Source of the DNA: Deinandra increscens subsp. villosa
Lineage: Eukaryota; Streptophyta; Magnoliopsida; Asterales; Asteraceae
Length of the DNA: 64,000 nucleotides
Reading direction: 5' to 3'
Assembly: GCA_039602395.1 (NCBI GenBank)
Contig: JBCNJP010000019.1
Coordinates: 454,265-518,264 of the forward strand
This document shows positions 60,668-64,000 of the stretch, piece by piece. The notes beneath the pieces are model-generated. The model saw only the letters and a list, made by a program, of their open reading frames with translations, was not told where the DNA came from and made no database searches. Both the position numbers and the translations under genes were made by a program. The first letter of the stretch is position 1. Each line of letters starts with the position of its first letter.

Positions 60668-61197
60668 ATAAAAGTAGTTTAAAATGAGAAATTATATTGA
60701 TTGAAAATCATGCTAATCAAGTTTAAAAATCATACAAATAACTATATTTTGATTCTTATATTTAACCAGAATAATAAAAAAATTAGTTATATTTGACACT
60801 AAAGTAGACCCAGAAAATAAGTAACTGGCCGGTTAGGGTGACGTGTCACAATTATGTGAACCCAATTATTCTTTTAAACATTTGAAAATGTTCTAGTTTA
60901 TATTTTTGTGAACCCAAGCTCCTAAGGTATACTTAATAAATAAGTAACTAATTGAAATTTTCCTGTTTATTGTTGTTTCTCATCTATTTATTATTTTCTT
61001 TATTGATATTTTTCTTATAAATATTTCGTTTATTTAACATTTCTTTTACAAACTATTTTCTCTATTTTTTTTTCATTTATTACTAATTGTTTAATATTTT
61101 ATTTATCTATTCTCATATAATACACAGATTTTCAACCTAATAATAATAATAAACAAGAGTTCAAGTGTAATAGTTATTTCAAAATAATAATAATAAT

Positions 61198-61292
<95 letters not shown>

Positions 61293-62646
61293 ATAACGTT
61301 TCAAAAAGCCTACGTGTACACCAAGACTTTACTGTGTATGCCACATGGTCGTATTTTCGTGGTTTGCTCGACAGCTGCTGATATCTACAACTTCCACGGC
61401 GAAACACTCTTTGCCTCCTAAATCAGAATTATTCGCTATCTCAGGCCGCAGCTCTCTCTCTCTCTACCTGAATCTGTTAAGGGATGATGACGACGCTTCT
61501 TTTCGTCGTCTTCGCTCTGTTTTTGAAAGATTTGGGGGTTAGGGTTTCTGGCTTAGAGAGCGATTGGCGATTATAGTCTCTTACCGTCGATGTTCCGTTG
61601 ACGTCGACACGTCGTAGTGACAACGTGGTTGCTCCGTTCACGTTGAAGCAACGACGTATACATCAACCCCTTCTTCTCACTTTCTTATCCGATTAAAACA
61701 GGTATGATTTTTTCATTCTTTCTTTCTTCTCCATTTATCATCGCGACTGTTCTATTTTGCTTTGTCATCGCATGCATTTAGATTTGCTCCTTGATTTCTT
61801 ATTTTTCTTTTTCGTTGGTGCTTAATTTCTGAATTTCTTCTTTTGTTTGTTTGCATGTGCAGGTGATTTTGTAGCTTCAACTGGGATTCAGGTATTAAGC
61901 TTCCTGTTATCATCTTTATTTTATTTTTAAGTTGTTCTGTGTTTGTTTTTCTTCCGTTAGTGCACATAAGGTGTTCTATGAATTAATTTCACTTTGTTCA
62001 TAGTTTACGGCCTTAATTTCACATGACGTTTTCAATCATTGTCATATGTTCTTTGCTTTGGGATATCTTCTTTAATACAGAATTGTGAAGTTGGTATTTA
62101 GGTTCACAAAAATGGTACACAAAAAGTGACTATTCTACAGAAAATGTCAATAAGAATTCATGCATAAACATTCGAATTATTCTAAAAATTGGGTTAAATG
62201 TTGAGTCTTGAGTCTTAACTTAGCCATGATATTCAGATCTTGAATCAAGAATGTGTTGTCTTACTTAGGACTTAGAAACCAAAATGACAAAACTCTTACT
62301 CAATGATATGAGTTATATCTAGAATTTGATTCAATTAGAGAAGAAGTTGATTCGTTACATGTATCATATTTCTGCTTATCTTGATTGGGATTTAATCAAA
62401 TTTAGATGTGTAAGATCTCCAATAACGCTTTAATATTTCTTTCAACCAGAAACATATGTTTATGAGAAAAAAAAAGATTACATACCGCTACTTATCGTCA
62501 TTAAGATTTGAGTACACTCAATGCCCCATAGACTGTTTTAAAATGCATATGACACTATCCAATAACAAGTTACAATCCCATAAATATAAAAGACCACCTG
62601 CTGCCATTCTAACTACTTCTATGCTATCTTTAAAATAACAGCAGCA

Positions 62647-63068
62647 ATGGCAGCACACAGGATCACTGAACTGGTACCGTACAAGAAGCCTTTGTCGTTG
62701 AACGTTCATGTCATAAGAAAGTATACAATCCAGTGGAGTCCAAGAGATAAAAGGAAGCTATATAACAAGATTCATCAGTTAACATGTTCTTTGTCTTTTA
62801 CAGGGCAACGCCATTGAAACTAAAGTTGAAGCACGATCGGAAATAATTGACTCGCAAATTTTCCTATACAAGTGCTATAACCTTGATGGTTACGTAGTGG
62901 ATCCTCCAATGACATATGGAGGAGTTGTTCGTCAAAAGGCAACGATTGTCATCGGTCACAAGGCCACATTCCAACCTATCATAGATATGGCCATACCAAA
63001 GCAGTTTTTCAGTTTCAGACCGCATGCAGACCTGGAAGATAGAGAAGGAAAAATGGATGTGCTTACAG
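62647..63068 (+). pseudogene. RPA70/DUF223-like OB-fold locus, copy 2
   Basis: Same start as copy 1, but sequence continues past the duplication: GGVVRQKATIVIGHKATFQP, then DMAIPKQFFSFRPHADLEDR and GKMDVLTG before a GTAACT donor at 63069. This fits the DUF223 domain, where an isoleucine-rich ILTD/LTG block follows. The 26-bp interruption after KLYNKIHQ again breaks the frame. No further exon was found before the next possible gene. Either a pseudogene or a gene with unusual splicing. Confidence 0.55.
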
Positions 63069-63962
63069 GTAACTAAAACCACTACTTTCATGATTCACTG
63101 TTGAGCGTACCCCCCCCCTCCTCCTTTAGCGTGCTTACTTCTTACCATATGAAAAAATGTTATAAAGTATTTACTTTATATATTGAATCAAATTAAATAA
63201 GTTAATCATATTTACTTTCAAGAATTCACTGTGAACCTTTGGGAGTCGCAGTTTGTTCACTGTCAACTAAATTGTCACTTCTTATCATATGTTCAGATAG
63301 AATAATGCGTCCAATTAACGTGTCTACTTGGTATATTGAATCAAATTAAGCAAGCTAATCACATTATATATTTACTTAAAGCCATTCACTGTACACATAT
63401 GAAAGTTACTGTTGGTGTTCTTAATTGAATGACCATGTCTAATTTAAGCCACTTCTGATAAAGGTTCATTTATTGATGCATTGGGGTTACGTGTGTTTAT
63501 CGGTGTCTCTGTTTTAATAGATATTATTCCCTTTTTTTCTAAAGACTTCCTTTTCTTTAATTTTGAAATGACTTAGAGTTCATCAACTAATTATACTTAA
63601 CATTGACGCCGTAAGGGTCAACTACAGTTTTTTTCGGTTTTTCCCACGTTTTATTGATCTCAGCCGTCTAGAGTCTCCAACATTTAATCTGAGCCGTGTA
63701 ATGTCGACAGTTTTAAAACTATAATACGGTTTTTCTGGGCTTCTGACGTCAGATATTGCGTCATCTAAAACCGCTGTTTGACATTTGTTTTTATATTTGA
63801 AATATATTTGAAATAATGTAAACGTGCAGCAGTTATTGCAGAAGATTTGGAAGTGTTAAACAACTGAAAAACTTCTAATACAAAGAGGAGCATCGTCGCC
63901 ACATTCGTTCACTTCTTTATAACTCATCTCCGACTTTACTTACCTGAAAGGCTTGACTGTGA
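63069..63962. other. Region downstream of the RPA-like exon
   Basis: Intron or intergenic. 63600-63900 looks promoter-like (TGACGTCA-containing CTGACGTCAG near 63743, GC-richer leader), consistent with a gene start at 63963. Confidence 0.4.
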
Positions 63963-64000
63963 ATGGCTCTTCAACTGATGGATATTCGTAGCCGTGTGTA
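63963..64000 (+). CDS. Possible gene start cut by window end
   Basis: ATG at 63963 gives MALQLMDIRSRV and runs off the window. A leader-like sequence precedes it. Too short to identify. Confidence 0.3.
   Translation, partial: MALQLMDIRSRV

Larger units (their letters stand above)
57190..62981. repeat. Near-identical 5.8-kb duplication, copy 2
   Basis: Second copy of 50896-56689. Contains the Pack-MULE minus part of its left TIR (57190-58357, TSD half tatcattta at 58358-58366) with the ATL fragment at 57570-58070, the SINE (58827-59110), the second MULE (59452-60667, TSD ataaaagta), the ATT array (about 61182-61290) and the RPA-like leader (61342-62646). Confidence 0.92.

Noticed and set aside
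1..64000. tRNA, rRNA and CRISPR features
   Set aside because: No complete tRNA cloverleaf or rRNA was seen; tRNA-like boxes belong to SINEs, and the periodic repeats are microsatellites or transposon interiors.

Overview
This window is nuclear DNA from a flowering plant. It is AT-rich, its genes are split by GT-AG introns, its proteins are plant-specific, and plant-type DNA transposons are dense. The reverse-transcriptase-like remnant and the PB1-like MULE proteins resemble families I know best from Asteraceae, so a composite-family eudicot is my best guess (inference). Two runs of exactly 500 N (9481-9980, 56690-57189) are scaffold gaps.

Genes. Four intact-looking protein genes lie on the + strand: an RVE6-type REVEILLE MYB factor (201-6862, 8 exons), a membrane receptor-like pseudokinase (18370-20589, 7 exons), and a tandem pair of plastid-type DUF819 membrane proteins (37555-41042 and 41831-44853, 6 exons each, exons 2-6 identical in size). 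An RPA70/DUF223-like OB-fold locus with a long 5' leader follows at about 55050-56689 and again at 61340-63068. It looks damaged, and both copies lie in a duplicated segment. The genes have no obvious shared pathway. RVE6 and DUF819 are also near neighbours in Arabidopsis (from memory), which may be residual synteny.

Between the genes the window is almost all transposons. Many can be bounded to the base by target-site duplications (TSDs). There are three hAT elements with perfect 8-bp TSDs, two of them nested; Mutator-type elements with 9-bp TSDs, one a Pack-MULE carrying a RING-less ATL ubiquitin-ligase fragment; a PIF/Harbinger element with TTA TSD that carries only the MYB/NAM-like accessory ORF; a Helitron with a hairpin-CTAG end; several tRNA-type SINEs, one with a 15-bp TSD; a degenerate MULE transposase; and a 5'-truncated retroelement ORF.

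The most unusual structure is at 21880-31178. Eight inverted-repeat elements from at least five families stand end to end for 9.3 kb, separated only by (TA)n tracts of about 30-72 bp. A ninth element of the same kind is at 11192-11371. A related element at 45182-45367 sits outside TA repeats with a near-perfect 9-bp TSD, which hints at a Mutator affiliation. The repeats look both like insertion targets and like spacers, as if the array grows by insertion into its own flanks.

The right end (50896-56689 and 57190-62981) is a near-identical 5.8-kb duplication on both sides of an N gap. It may be a real recent tandem duplication or a false one made by scaffolding two haplotypes or overlapping contigs.
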